NCBI RefSeq assembly: GCF_019925205.1
Contig: NC_083568.1
Coordinates: forward strand, 3,958,237-4,022,236
Source of the DNA: Metopolophium dirhodum
Lineage: Eukaryota > Arthropoda > Insecta > Hemiptera > Aphididae
Direction: 5' to 3'
DNA: 64,000 nt
The notes under the pieces are model-generated. The model ran no database searches. It saw nothing but the letters and a program-made list of their open reading frames with translations, and had not been told where the DNA came from. Below are positions 1 through 14,407 of this stretch, piece after piece (the stretch's first letter is position 1; every line of letters begins with the position of its first letter). A program made the position numbers and the translations under genes.

Positions 1-2280
1 CGTTTTATTTGGAATTTGAATGACCTCCATTGTTATCATTTGGGATCTATTTACACTCGTGAGCTTGCCGGAACGCCCGGAACCTATTGTTGAAAGAACA
101 TCCGGAGTGATAAGGGTACATTTTTGATATTTTAGGAAAATATTTAAATGTTCTTGTTATCATTGAATTGGTGCGAGAACTAAAAAACAAAATAAGCATT
201 ATAATAATATCAGTATATTACAAATACCTTGGTTACCTACGAGTAAAATTGCAAGTAATGGTACCTATATTATATTTTTTAATTTTAAAAATATATTTGT
301 ATATCATATTACACGTATTAGAAGTATAACTATGTAAGACGAACATATTGTTTACGTATAATTGAGACTGTCTTGCATTATAAAACTTTGAAAGTTTTGA
401 AAATTCTTTTTATTCCATTCGTCAATATGCTTTTAATGTCATTTTTATAATATTATGTAAACAAATTTGTACAAAAAAATTAATTTGAAGCTTTTGCAAT
501 TGAGTAATACGACTTTATACGTAATTTGATGAAAAAATAATAACAAATACAGACATTAACTAGGTAACACGTAGGCCAAGTAGGTAACACGTAGGCCAAG
601 TAGGTAACATTTACTATATATTTTATAATAAATATAATATATTATAAAACTTATATAATAACTTATAGGTACAACGTATTTTCTAAAGCTCCATCACATG
701 TGAGTTCAATTTTGAATTTGATAGATAAGTTAGATAAAACTTTTAGAACAATCTTGTTTTACCCATATAAGTGATCATGTAAAAACGTAAAAAAAAACCA
801 CAATAGTTTATTTTATTACACTCAGAATATTATATAATATGTGAAAGCATCATAATATTTAATAGAAATCATTTGAGTTTTGTTGAGGTTTTGTTGATAA
901 AACTAAAATATTGTCCAATCTAATTATGTATTGATTGTGTGTTATTTTATCAAAAACATGTTAATAGTTTACCTATTTCCTCAAAGTTTAAATTATTTAA
1001 GTTAAATATGTTAAGTATGTTAATACGAAGTTAAAACTATTAAGCAAATAAACCAGACAAATGTTAACGGTACGCTTGTTGGGAGATGATTAGTAAACGT
1101 AATATGGCGTAAAACATATATATAAATTAAAATAAGAGAATAGCAAGAAGTTAACAAAACATTTTAGAAAAGAAACGTCCTCAAAGTCTTAAAAAATATC
1201 AAGTCTGATAAAATTTGTAACTTTTGAATATTAACCATAAATTATAATATATTAATACTTACCCAATGATAATATAGGTACCTAGTTAAAAACGTCACTC
1301 CAGTAAATTTTTCTGTTTTTGGTAATTTATCAATATTTTTTTTTGAAAACTTTCGGGTGTTATTCACTTTCTACTAAATTCATAACTATGTAGTATATAT
1401 TTTTTTCTAATCTTTAAAGATGATAAATTTTTTTTGTTTTATGACATATTGTCAATTGACCATTTTAAGAGTTTTTAACCAAACATTTTTTTATATTATT
1501 ATAATATATATTTTATCTGTTGTAAAGATAATATAAATCCATACTGAATATAATATGGCATACCTGTGCAGTGTGCATTCTACTTAATACTTGTGATGGA
1601 TCGTAATTTATAAGGCTTTTCATATATAATTACCTATAGTTTAATATTAAAAGATAATATACATAATATATTTTATTTGTTTATCAATTGAAAATTTAAA
1701 TTTTTGAATTATTTGTAATTATCCAAGAACTAATCCTTTTATCCTGTCCGTATAATGTTTTTACGTATTATCGCTATAGTGAATTCATACAGTTTTGAGT
1801 TTAGTACGTGTATATAATTTTTGTTACCAACTGGTAAACAATATTAGTCACATACTATTCGATCCGGCACGTGTTGATCATGATGGCATCAGCATAATTG
1901 TATTTTTAATGGTTCAAAAATGTATTTTCGAATACCGCCACTGACCACATAAATGTATCCAACTTTGCATTGGAACAAGGCCTAGTATTATATTATAAAC
2001 CTTTACACATTAATTATTTTTTATCGTTTGGAGGGTAAGGTGGTCCCTTATAATAAACACTGTATTACGTTATTGCGGATGATAATCAATAACCCGTTCA
2101 TTTTTAATGGGATTGCAGAATTTACAGTGAACTGACGAGCTATTACAATATTTCGGAGCACGGCCTTAGAAGATAAGGTTTAACGTCCATTCAGCACGTA
2201 GACTAAATAGAAGATTTCACGCTTATTGAGACAGATGATGCGTTTCAGATCAAGACCACTGTTATTTTGATAAAATGCCG
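1..2280. other. AT-rich nongenic DNA
   Basis: No frame here has convincing coding character. The stretch is dominated by A/T runs and short TA-rich words. The only structured item I see is a 20-bp tandem repeat at 561-609, listed separately. It is probably intergenic or intronic. Confidence 0.6.
561..609. repeat. 20-bp tandem repeat, about 2.4 copies
   Basis: The unit TAGGTAACACGTAGGCCAAG occurs perfectly twice (561-580, 581-600) and begins a third time with TAGGTAACA. Perfect identity of the two full units suggests a recent duplication or slippage event. No function is evident. Confidence 0.9.
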
Positions 2281-2459
2281 CCGGTTACGTGCAGCTACGT
2301 GTTCCTGGTAAGGACTTTATCCTTTTTTTAAGCGAAAACCACCGATGAATATAAATGAGTAATATAATCCACTCTGATTTTTGCATTGAGCTCAATACAA
2401 ATCTCCCTATGTGTGAATACGATTGAATATTAAAAAATGAAATTACCATCAACATGCAG

Positions 2460-2474
2460 CCCCCCCCCCCCCCG
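2460..2474. repeat. Poly-C tract (C15)
   Basis: An uninterrupted run of 15 C follows CATGCAG and precedes GTTAGGTGTAATTAACC. Homopolymer C runs of this length are rare in such an AT-rich background. A second C15 run lies at 44339-44353. Confidence 0.9.
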
Positions 2475-2692
2475 TTAGGTGTAATTAACCGTGGGTTTGA
2501 TGCGTGTGAAAATACACACGTCACACACACACACCGACATGGCGAACTCATCACGTTCGGCAAATTACGGTAAAACGTATGTAAACGTTTCTGAAATAGC
2601 GGACGGAATATTGCACTATTAGGTTAAGTTAGGTTAACCTAAGGGTAAATGTCGCCCGGTCTTATTATCGTCAGAGGCGGCCGTGACATGGA

Positions 2693-2708
2693 GCACACAC
2701 ACACACAC
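2693..2708. repeat. (CA)n microsatellite
   Basis: A run of alternating CA follows CATGGAG. A second, shorter CA run is at 2522-2534. Confidence 0.9.
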
Positions 2709-3300
2709 CCACATGTAGTGTATATTATAATATGTGTATAATGTATATACACCATAAATAATATATATTTATATATATTTGAGAACCCACATTAATAACC
2801 AAGGGTCTACCCGAGTCCCTTCATCCACCCACATCAGCACCCGGACCCAGTCGGTTACTGTCGACTGCGCTCACAGCCAAATAAACTTGGTCGCTACACT
2901 TTGCCAGGCGCGGACGGGGCTGATATCCTTATTATTTTAATAAATCAAAGCTATCCGCGGTTAACTGTATTGGTTGCCCGTGCACAAGCGGTTGGTATGC
3001 ATAGGTAGGTAAAATTGTACAGCCACACAATCTATCGATATGGTGTAGTACGTATTAATGTGCACTTACCATACTTATATAATATACCTATACACCTATT
3101 TCATAGTGGCTAACTCGGTTACACGACTTGGGCGAGCGTGACCGCGACATTGCGTGGTGCCTATCGGTTCCCGGGGAAACACTGCCGATGGTTATAAACT
3201 ATGTCCTATTATACCATATAGGTATAATAATAATATTATGGTATTTCGGGTCGTTGAACATCAATTATTAATAAATAATCTAACTGTATTTATGTTTATT

Positions 3301-3367
3301 ATATATATATATATATATATAGGTTTAAGGACGCCAAAGTGTATTACAGTTGTGTGTGTGTGTGTGT
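3301..3367. repeat. (AT)n followed by (GT)n microsatellites
   Basis: About ten AT units (3301-3321) are followed after some 28 bp by about nine GT units (3349-3367). The 74-codon plus-strand frame at 3154-3378 runs through both tracts and is therefore not supported as a gene. Confidence 0.85.
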
Positions 3368-3520
3368 CGCGCGTGTAACGATGAGTTCGCGCAGGTCAGT
3401 CATAAATAATTGGCATGCGTTTTCAATGCCAAAACGCCCGTGGTGAAAAATGTGGAGTAAAACGTACTTTCGAGCTGCAGCGAAAACGTCCCGTCTTTCG
3501 TCCTTCTAAGTAATATTATG

Positions 3521-6500
3521 TATTATTATAATTATGTGTCATTATATAAAAAGGCTACACAAGACGCGTGTTACTAACGAGTTTCGAGTTTTTACACCTG
3601 CTTTCAGTGCCGGGAAACTTTTATAGTCCCTTCCTTCAAATATATTATATCATATTTCCAATACAACCTTTCGATCAGGTGTGCTATCAATTATTATTAC
3701 CTATCCAGAAAAGGTCAGTTTTTATTTTAAATATTAATCTCAAGCCCACACATAAAGCCTGTATTGATTTTCTAAACTATAATAATATATTGAAAATAAA
3801 TAAAACAATTTATAAAGCTAATAAAGAAGCTTTTTAGTCTTTTTTTTTTTTTAACTATTAAGAACAATTTACCGCAATCATATTATATTAGGACGTTGTT
3901 TTCAAAATATTGTCCAAAAATCATTCAAAATGTTTATACAACTATTTATACACACTTATATATTTTATATAGTGTTTAGCATTCCACTATTCCAGTGGGC
4001 CAACAATTTAATATCGTTTTACAGCTTTACGATTGATTTTATAGTCTTATACCATATTATTTTTAAAATTATTTATAATTTTCAAGTGTAAAGTTTTAAT
4101 ATATCCAAGCAGTATGCATATTTTGTTCAATACGTGTGAGTGTATGACGTCAGAACAAAGATTCGCCATCGGAATGTTCGTATTACAAGTTATAACGTTA
4201 TAATAATATCTGATCTATACGATTTGCAACTACCATAGGCTTGATATAAGAGATAACTTAGGGTTATGATTAGGTATTGAGAATTTTTGTATCTCGATGC
4301 TTATTGTATAATAAATAAATAAAAAAAAAAACCAGACCAAAACTGTCGAGAATTGTTGAGCTACTAAATTATACTAAACTCGTTTATAAAATAATATAAT
4401 AGTTATGTTATATATTATGAATGTATCATAAAGTCTCTCAAAAGTTAAAACTATTAGACACAAACCTTGGTTGATTTAAAAAAAGATCCATCCTGGGCAT
4501 TTGCCCCACATTTTGTCTTTAAATACTATATCACGGCAGCCACCGACAAAAACCTGTAGTCGGCTATATTATAATATGTATATTTGTACACTCACCACCC
4601 TGGACTCATTTTATCCAAAGGCCAAAACTGACCTTTTCCTTTTCATGGCCTCGCCACACGTAGATAAAGATATATTTATATTCTACCCACGTTTCGAAAT
4701 TTCGCATAGACGAGACGATGAACTACCGTTGTTTTTAAGCGAAAAATTGTTGGTTTGTTAAAAGAAAATACTGTTTGGCAATTATTGTAAATATTTGAGC
4801 ATAATTTTAGCGTTAAGCCAACCCACAGGCCACAGTGAAGCAATTCATTGTTTTTAAATTCAAATTATTTTCTATATTTCGTGAAGCTTGAAACAGACTT
4901 AACAGTCGTTAAATATATATATATATCAGTTAAAGCAGTACATATAATATTATACTCTGTAATCGATACTATGAATTCATAAAAAAATTAAATCCAATAC
5001 AATAATTGTCTGAAAACCAATATTTGAAATCAAAATTAATTTATTTTTCGTTTTAAAGTCAATACGTCGTTTCTTCTAATAAAAAATAATTCGTTCACGC
5101 TGTACAATAAGTATATTCTATATAGTTTACTACGTTTTATGTACAAAAATGTATATTATATAAATATATAATATAGATATATGTATCAAAATTGACTCAA
5201 TAGTTGATTGTATAGCGATATATACGCTTAGTTGTCAGTTTGAATATCGTTTCGTAAAATATTCAATAATATATGTAATGTACAATACAAATATTTTAAA
5301 AATCAATGTTTTGTAAAATGTAAATTAAATCATTTGTCGGACGTATAAGAAAATAGAGCAATGTGATGAAATACTGCAGTCGGGGGTTATAATATAGGTA
5401 GGTACACATATAATATAGACTCACGGGTTTTTTTCATATGTAATATATACTACGCCGTACGAAGGATATCGCAGAGAGAAAACAACAATTATTTATTTAT
5501 CTAATACATACGTGCAGCTTTCCTAAAAAAAAAAAAACATGACAGTTACAGCAAGATAAATTATTGTGGTAAAAAGTGAAATATAAATATGAATGAGATA
5601 TTTACATACATAAACATACGATGACACACAGCGAATCGTTATGGCAGTATAAAAAAAAAACAATAGTAATTCAATCGATCGATAAAAATAGAGAGAATTA
5701 TTGTACTAATTGGCTAACGACATATTATAACGGCGAGGGGTGGTCTTTTGTTCTCGTCGTATTTTGTAAAAGGCTTTTGATTGATCGGAGGAACGGATTG
5801 TGAGGCAGGCGTGTACGAAGTTTGAGTCACTAGCTGGGATAAAATGGTATAGCGGAGGACGGTCAAATTTTTCCACTCAAATTCTCAATAATTTGTAACG
5901 AAGAATTTATTTATGTTTGCATCGTGTCGGTTAAGAGGTATGCGGAAGCCTGCGCACTACTGATATCATTCTCTAATATATGCCCGGGGAGGATTCAATT
6001 TTGTTTTACAGAAAAGTTCCGAGTGCCATTTGCATGGTGAATTATTTCAAATCGTTGTTTGTTTTTTTGTGTATTTGTACGCATGTAGTGCGTATACCTA
6101 CCACGTTCAAATATTTATTTCCTTTTCCCCGTTCTATTAAGAATAATGACTTTGTTCAAGAAAACCAACGTGTAAGTATTGTACAGAGTTTTGATAAGTT
6201 ATGGGATTTAAATTGTTGTTTTCATAACAACGTAATAGTATAGGTACGAGTGATTGGATTTGTAAGCGACTTGCGTGGGACACTGCTATTTTCATGATAT
6301 TAAGTATTCCACCACATTATTCATAATTAAACATGTTTAATTATGGTTAATGTTTCGAAGCGGTAAACGAAGACATTATTTTGAAATCATTTCAGAATTG
6401 ACAAAATCACGTACCACGTGTAATGGTTCATATTATATTAAAATGCATAAACCTGTCAAATATTCGTGAGTACATATTGTGATTACGAAAAGTTTTCATT

Positions 6501-9500
6501 CAACTTTATTGCGTAGGAACCTATTATTCGTGGAAAAAAAAACATTATTTTATGAGCAAGCTCTCGTGAAACACTAAATTATTATCGATGGCCCTAACAT
6601 CAAACGGTTTTAATGTTATCAGGAAATTCATTTACGGAGACGTAGGTATAGTAGGTGTAAAAGTTACTCCTGTTATTTCGAATAATGTCGCAAATAATAT
6701 GAGATATATGGTACGCAGTATCAAAAGTCAAAGTACATACTAGACTATACGGTCTATACGTACAAAATGGCAGTAACTATTAAGTATATAATATGTAGGT
6801 ATACCTATGAGAACAATTTGGTACAAGATCACGATAGAAATTCATCAAAATAAATAATTGCACCGGTTTTTTTTTTGTGCAAATTATAGTTACACATAGG
6901 TACATAAATAATACCAGAACCGATGTTACTGATCAAAAGCATACACATTATATTATGTGGTTTCGAATAAGAAATAAATCACAATATTTTCAGTGGATTA
7001 TAATATTCTCGATTCAACTCTGAGAGAGCAATAATTGATGACGAACAAATTGTCACCTTCATCGGAAACGATTGACTGTGTAGGTAAGTACGGGTAGAAA
7101 AATAATTCTAGATGCACTGGTATAATATATGGCTTTATAATATATAGTTTTATAGTTATTATTCAGAACCCGAAAAAAAATTCCGATATCTAATTCTATT
7201 GAATTATTTATCAATATACAACATGTAATATTGTGATTATTTAGTTGAACATTTTAATTTTCAGGACAAAGTATTGCCAACTTTCCCTATCGCATAATAA
7301 AAATATGGGCATGCAATTCCATGAGCATACAAGTATTGAACTGACAAATACGTCGTTCCTTCATTGTTTGAATACACAAAATGTAATATGTTTCTTCGTT
7401 TCTGTATATTTAATAATAGGGATCCTGGTTCAGTGGCGAACAAAATTAAATTCACACTGCTGATACTCAAAATTTAAATTAAAGTGTTGGAATACCAACT
7501 ATTTCAATAGGCAAAGAAGTCGAACAAATACTGTAAGAGATACTGAAAAAATAGGGTTTTTAAATTGCAATATAAAGATTTAGAAGAACTCGTTACGAAT
7601 TTGTTAAATGTTTAATGTATAATACGTATCTGTTCAAGTTAAAAAAAATAATAATGTTATGTTTGTACACATATTTTCACCATAACAAAAAAATTATGTG
7701 TAATTTCAATATTCATACCGATATTCTTATTTTTATGATAATTTGATTGTGTGGAGTGTATATATAAATACAAATATAATATGTTATACCACTTTGTTGT
7801 TGATGTTTCTATTTTTAAGATGTGTTACATTTTGTTTGTTTTCGATATGTGCAGTTAAATTATTTATTAACAGTTTATGTTGGCCGTCAAAATTGTTTGA
7901 AAGTTAAAAAAAAAAATTGTTTCCTATTTTACATACAGAAATTAATATATTTTAATACAGTTAAAATAACAGTCTCTAAATATCTATAATATGCGAATAT
8001 TATAAAAATAAATGTTTCAAGCATATATACTTGTTGTAAATTGAACTCATCATTAATAGAAATATCAGTAACTAAAATATGTGATAAATGTGGTATATAA
8101 TAATTATATTGTATATTATAATTTTTTAAATCGCAATACATAGTTAAAAAATAAATTTAAAACATAAAACAATAAACTAAAAGAATACAATTTAATTTTG
8201 TAAGGTCAATGTTTACTGAAGAATCAAGAATATAAATAGGCAATTAAGAAAATACAAAATATACAAATCAATTTTTCGTTGGCCAGTTGTAAACTGTAAA
8301 ACTGTTGTAAAACTGAAAATGATTATACCTACTTTAACTAAAAAATATGTACAGCTGTATAGCCTTATAGGTAATAGTGTGTTTAAATAAATATTTATTG
8401 TCTTCCTAGTTGCACCATTTATTAGTATAATATAGTAGAGTAACTCTACACAGCAAATGTTGTTATGTACAAGAAAAAAAAAATAATAAAATTAATTACC
8501 TTCACAATTCTTACAGATCTGAGAATTCAGGATTCCATTTATAGCTATTATACATTTATTTTGTATAAAATGAATAAATATTGCTGGTAATATTCATCTC
8601 AATTTATAAAAATTGCAATACTTTTCTCACGCTGGGAAATATAATTATTGCACTGCGGTTCTAACATCCGCCCCTGCAGTGGTATGAGTGAGTTGATTTA
8701 TAAATCATCAGCTTGCTTTATTATATTGACGTGTTGAATGATGAATTTTAAAACTAATTGTGTCTACTAAGTGTTAAATAAAAATAAAACGAATATTATA
8801 AAAAAAAATACATTGATTTGTGAAGAAACGAGTTAACACAAAGTGAACCGTAATATTTGCATTTCAGTCAATTTTCACAGATATCACAAAAGTATTGTTT
8901 TTGCGGCAAGTTATAGTTAATTTCTCAATACCATAGTCCATAGTATTATGTTTCTTTGATGCTTCGGTATTTTCATTAGCATTTCAAACTCTTGGATATT
9001 TTGTTCAACTATTTGGTTGTCTACAAAGTGCCAACCCAAAAGTGAATATTAAAAAATTTTTCAATACAAAAAAAAGTAAGAATAATGTTACCAAGTGTTG
9101 GGTTTTCAAAGATATATATATTACGTAGTTTGGATCACTTTTATTTTATATTGAATATCATGGTTAAATTGTGTAAGTCTGGTATGTGGATAGTTTGTTT
9201 CTAGTGTAACCAGGCTCCTGAGGAATTCGACGTAAAATCGAACTGTACCTATATGAAACCGCAAGCATCAAGATAAGTTCGATACTTTATTGTAGATGTG
9301 ACTTTCTATTTTACATCTGTATTTTCAAAATAACATCGTGTTTCCATAATATTATATATTGTGTGATTGGACAAGGCGTGCGGTTTACTTGCTTAAATTC
9401 ACGAGTGGTCTCATACCAAGTAAAATACCCTGTAGAACCTACAATCATCGGTTTGAAACCGAATGTTTTTTAGGTGAAACTTTTGCACAGATGCAAAACA

Positions 9501-11129
9501 AAAGTGTGAAAATCTTACGACATTTGTTTAAAGTTTGAATTTTTTTCAAAAATAATAGAGCTGTCGGTGCGTATCATTTTGTATTGTTTGATTTCACGTG
9601 TGTGCCTTTGTCCTTTATGCGAACAAACGTTTTCACGCTTGAATCATTCAGTTGGGAAAGATCCCGTGTAACTGATTCATACTTACGTGTTTTGAAGTGG
9701 ATTGGAGACCGAATTCACATCATATACAAAAAAAAAAAATAAAATACCCTACTGGCTACTACACCAGTTTTATTTTGTAACTGTCGTTGGACTATGTCAC
9801 GTTTTAAACGTATAGGTAGGTACTCGGCAAACAAAATAAAATAGAATATCAAATACCAATAACATCAGAAATCAACTTAATTGGGGAACATATTTCTACG
9901 GAATATATAGAATTATATTAATGACCAATGTAAACGTAATTATTTTTTATCCCATTGATTTTTAAAGTTTTATACAGTTTTAAGTGACAACTGACAACCT
10001 CTGGTTTTAATATAAAATTCTGATGTAGAATTTAAAAAAATTTAGGTTTACAAAAGTCAAATACTTGAATGAAAATTGTACAAACCATAACCGTCAAAAC
10101 TTCTATCAGACATAGTTTTTGACTGAAAAAAATCAATCAGTAATGCAAATAAAATCATAACTATATACCAAACAAAAGAATTTTGTAAAAAAAATAAAAG
10201 TTCAAAACAATTGTTAAATTTTTGAGATGGCCTCCATAAAAGTAGATATATTTCAATACAAAATAATTATTATATGCTGAATTGTATTTATAGGTAATCG
10301 CTGTCAAACTCAAGGTTGATATACATATATGTATAGTTTGTTCGAATAATGTATTAGATACTACCTATTTTGTGAGTTCTCTGTGATTATACTATTGAAC
10401 AATAATATATAATTTTTAAATTGTTCATGTAATTTGTTTAGATTTTTTTCAACTGATATTTTTTATTACTGTATGATATATATCACTAGATCAGTTTACA
10501 CTGTACATTAAATCAAAATAAAATATAGAACAAATCATAAACAATTTCAGGGCTATAACAGACAACCGTGAGTACCACATGAACATAAATATTGATTCTT
10601 GTCGTTAAATATTGTGCGTGTTTTTGTATTAAGAAGATCAGTTTTTATCTGTTAAAAATTGAATTCTCAAGGTCTACGAACTTCCAGGTATTTTTTAATT
10701 TTATTTTGCACTTTTATTTTATGGAATATCATGGGAAAATTAAAGTATTACACATTAAGAGACGTTTATACACTTTGAGTATCAATTTTTTTTCACACTA
10801 AAATGTTTCTTACATTTATTTAAAAAAATATTTTTTTTTTTTTTTATTAAGTCAAACGCAAATGAAATGTATTTTATTATTATTAAGATTGTTAAGTTTC
10901 GAGATAATATGCGATTCTGTTTTCTCTGTAGGATAAATGTTGATTTTCATATTTTTTCAATGTAATAAATTGCATACACAAGAAATTTGAGTTCATACAA
11001 TTTTTGATTTTTTTTATAAAGCATTATAAACACAATTTATTGATATCACATTTTTTTTGTGATATTGATTGCTGTCTTTATAATATGTAAAACACATTCG
11101 TTAATTGGTCTATAAGTACAGTCACCTAT
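3521..11129. other. AT-rich nongenic DNA
   Basis: No coding region supported. Frames of 60-90 codons at 3568-3837, 4501-4761, 5621-5803, 5980-6243, 7245-7463, 7929-8141 (minus) and 10592-10801 have AT-driven composition, often non-ATG starts, and no recognisable motif. Minor items are a TA run (4913-4926), many poly-A/T tracts, and a CRE-like palindrome TGACGTCA at 4145-4152 with no gene context. I see no tRNA or mobile element with clear ends in this stretch. Confidence 0.55.
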
Positions 11130-11137
11130 CACACAAA

Positions 11138-11391
11138 CAGGGGTGGATCCAGAAAGGTTTCATTGGGGGAGGGGCAAATTTGTCTTTATACTTCCGACTT
11201 AGTTGCCTAAATATTTTAATATAATACGTAAAAGCAACAAAAAGTATCTTGGCAACTTGGCCTCCAGAAATATATAAAAGAAAAATTTGGATCCGATGTA
11301 ATAAATAATAATATATAATACAAACCTATTTTTAGAGATTTGGTGCCTCCTGTATGCGCTCCCTTCACCCCTCCCCTTAGATCTGCGCCAG
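11138..11391. mobile_element. Probable hAT-like MITE (about 254 bp)
   Basis: The left end reads CAGGGGTGGATCC and is followed by a G-rich stretch. The right end, read on the opposite strand, is CTGGCGCAGATC and is followed by a similar G-rich stretch, so the ends are imperfect inverted repeats of the CAGNGGCG type usual for hAT elements. The flanks are CACACAAA (11130-11137) and CATACAGA (11392-11399), which match at 6 of 8 positions as expected for an old 8-bp target duplication. The AT-rich interior encodes no transposase. The 62-codon minus-strand frame over 11216-11404 lies inside it and is not a gene. Superfamily assignment is inference from end sequence and duplication length. Confidence 0.45.
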
Positions 11392-11399
11392 CATACAGA

Positions 11400-14300
11400 T
11401 ACATAATATATTATTTTACTATAGGTTTGAAAACAAAATTGAATATCTTAATATACCGAAACTATAGGTAAAATGTAAATAGTATATATAATAATAATAT
11501 ATAATACACATGGTTAGAGTGATTTTACATTGGATAAATAATGATTTTTTCGATTTGAGTTTTAAGGAGTTAAAACATCTGCAGTATTGGCGTCTATGGC
11601 GATAAAATACGTTAAAAAGAAACTATTCCATCGTTTGCATACATTTTAAACTTGACTAGCGGAAAAAGATTTGAAATTAATGAAAAGTCTAACCAACCAC
11701 AAAACACTTACAAATTCTACCTATATATCTGTAACTCATGGAAAAGTCTATAAAATACATGATATACTATAGTGATTTATCTACCAATAATGGGTGTAAC
11801 ATTTTTCGGTTTTGCTCGATAATCCATCTTTCCCACGAATCCGCCTCTCCTCCACACATCAATACTATAAAACTTAATACGGTTGACCAAAATGTGTAAG
11901 TTATGCGTTTTCTGCTAAATGCAACCGACGGATCAAGGAGTTATTGAAAAACTTGGACGTACATAATATTTGATACCTAGACGCAAATTTTAGATATTTG
12001 CAATATCGACGACGAGGAAGTAAATGTTATCAATTGTTGAGAAAGTACAACTTATGTTACAGTTTGGTAGAAACTTTACAATCACTTACCATTTGTAAAA
12101 AAAAAAAGCATGTCTTGAATAAATCATAGTTTTTGTTACCGAACAAAATATTAGGGTTTATTTAAAACGAATGCGACTGTTAATTTTTTTTCATTCATTT
12201 TTAGATTAATTTCTGAATTTTAAATGTATGGCAATGATGTTTATTTTACAATTAACTCATATCTGAGGACAGTGTTTCCAGTTCATCGGTTTATGAGGTA
12301 TTCTATCCATCAATACGAAATCGAGTACATTTAAGAGATCGTCTTAAGACTTTTTAAATGGCTTCTACAAGTCGGCCATCGATATATGCTTGAGGCGTAT
12401 CTAAACTCTAAATGTCAATAAGATCTTGAACATCGCTCTAAATTATTACTTGAATATTCAAATATTTGTCACTGCTTTCAAATGGAATATTACACACACC
12501 ACTGAAGTGCACTTATTGCCAAAGCTACCTACATAAACAACATTTTTTTACTTTTTTGAAATACCAGATTTTATTTGAAAAAAATATTTGTACCTATATA
12601 ATATTATATATTAAACAATATATTATATTAATTATTATAATATAATATACATAATAATAATAATTCATGTCGACCAAAGTAGTGTAACAATATTATAGCT
12701 GTTGACTTATTTTTTTTTTTACAATCATTTTGACCCTGTTCGCCACTGAGGAAACCTCTTATTGGTAATACAGGAGAAACTAATCAGAACTCTTAGTAAG
12801 TATTTATGATTTTCTCCTAATTTAATAATATATTATGTAAAATAGATAAACTGAATAACTAATGAATGTACATTGCAAATGTATCTATTCATATACAAAA
12901 TTATACATACACAATAAAGTAATTTAATTACATTTAACAATTAATGTAACCAAATAATTTGAACAATTTTAAATTAAGTATTTAAGTAAAAACTCGTTAT
13001 AATTTAATCTGTGTATAATTAATTTTGAAAATATTTACAGCATATTTTTATTTATAACTTTAATAGTATTTCACAACTATTACACAATTATTTGAGTAAC
13101 TGTGCATTGTACTGGATGTTTTTAATACGCATCAGTGTATTAATTCTCACTTCTCAGAAATGTTCAAATATATAGTTAAAATAACAATATAACACTATAG
13201 ATTATCAAAATGGTTAAAAACTAGCTTTACCACAAACTACAAAGTCCAAATAAAACAATTAAAAAAACAACACTGTGCTGAGATCGTTGTTGACGAGCCA
13301 CTACATCTGCAGTAGTCTTTACCCTTTTTTCTTTTCTTAAAAAATTATAATCTAAATTTATACAATTTTCTCGGTAGGTGTCCTGTAAGTTCCTGTAAAT
13401 CATAAACAATCTGTAAGACAAATACTTAAACACTCATTTCCCGGACACTTATTGTATATCTACTGCGGATGATTTTGTTTCTTCGCTCATTCTCTATTTC
13501 ATTATCCGAAATGTTCAGAAAATTTACCTGTTTCAAATTACTGTTTACTTTTACTGCCAAGTCTCTTAACGTTATTTACGCTTTGCAAGCGATACCTACA
13601 TTCTCTCTCGACCAATAATGTTCTCACTATTTTTGTGATTCAATCTGTCCTATGCTATCAACCCTTTTAAATTTGTTTTTATCTTATTATTCTTATGTCT
13701 CTTGTTTTACCATATTATGTTAATTAATACTATATACTACTCTATTTGCTATTAATAAACAGTCAATTCTATACAACTGAATTTCCTGCGATCACACTGA
13801 TGTAATGCATTACATTTTTACAGTTTTCAGTGTTTTGTTCTTTTAGGCCCATAACAGTCTCCCGCTCTTGGATCATATAGCGATTAGTAAGCGATCTATT
13901 GTATCGTCGGATTGCTAGTCATAATAATTAACTATCCATTAGTCTGATAAAAACGATTCATTGACATCACACACCCTTTTTTGTAATTTAATTATATTTA
14001 TTGTACACAGACTGAACGTCTGTCGTCAAGCGGTTTGCAAACACTGCAACGCACTCTCATATTTTTCACACTGGAACTAAAAAAAAAAAACTGTGTATCT
14101 AATGACGATACCAATACGTATACGCATCATATTATATGTAAGATGGACTTAAAAATCAATAGTCAATAAATATTACTTATATCCACATCGTTATTATACG
14201 CGGTTACTTTCTGACCAGTTTGAAACTTTAAACTAATATGAACAAATATCATCACGGTAAAGCTGTTATTCCCGAAAATGTTAGCTTTACATTTTCAACC

Positions 14301-14407
14301 ACCGATTGGCAATCAGTTGAGTCCAAAAAAATTGTGATATGGATGATGATTGGTGGTGGTTTATAAGATTATGAACAAAAAAACATATCAAAAAATGTGG
14401 GCAAGTT
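11400..14407. other. AT-rich nongenic DNA
   Basis: No coding region supported. The minus-strand frame at 13227-13433 (68 codons) has no recognisable motif. Around 13440-14100 the sequence is somewhat less AT-rich and pyrimidine-rich on the plus strand, but shows no element ends or RNA gene. Confidence 0.5.

Larger units (their letters stand above)
2281..3520. other. CpG-richer block with microsatellites
   Basis: Local base composition is clearly less AT-rich than the flanks, with many CG dinucleotides around 2540-2690, 2800-3000, 3120-3180 and 3360-3500. It holds a C15 run (2460-2474), CA runs (2522-2534, 2693-2708), an AT run (3301-3321) and a GT run (3349-3367). Such blocks in AT-rich insect genomes can mark promoters or first exons, but no frame here is convincing. 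The 92-codon minus-strand frame over 2285-2563 translates the C run and CA repeat and is rejected as a gene. Confidence 0.4.

Noticed and set aside
2285..2563. 92-codon minus-strand frame
   Set aside because: It translates a C15 tract and a CA repeat (poly-glycine and valine-cysteine runs), and no domain is visible.
9396..9464. tRNA-like signals (GAGTGGTCT ... GGTTTGAAACC)
   Set aside because: Spacing would allow boxes A and B, but no acceptor stem, anticodon arm, SINE body or poly-A tail can be paired; probably chance.
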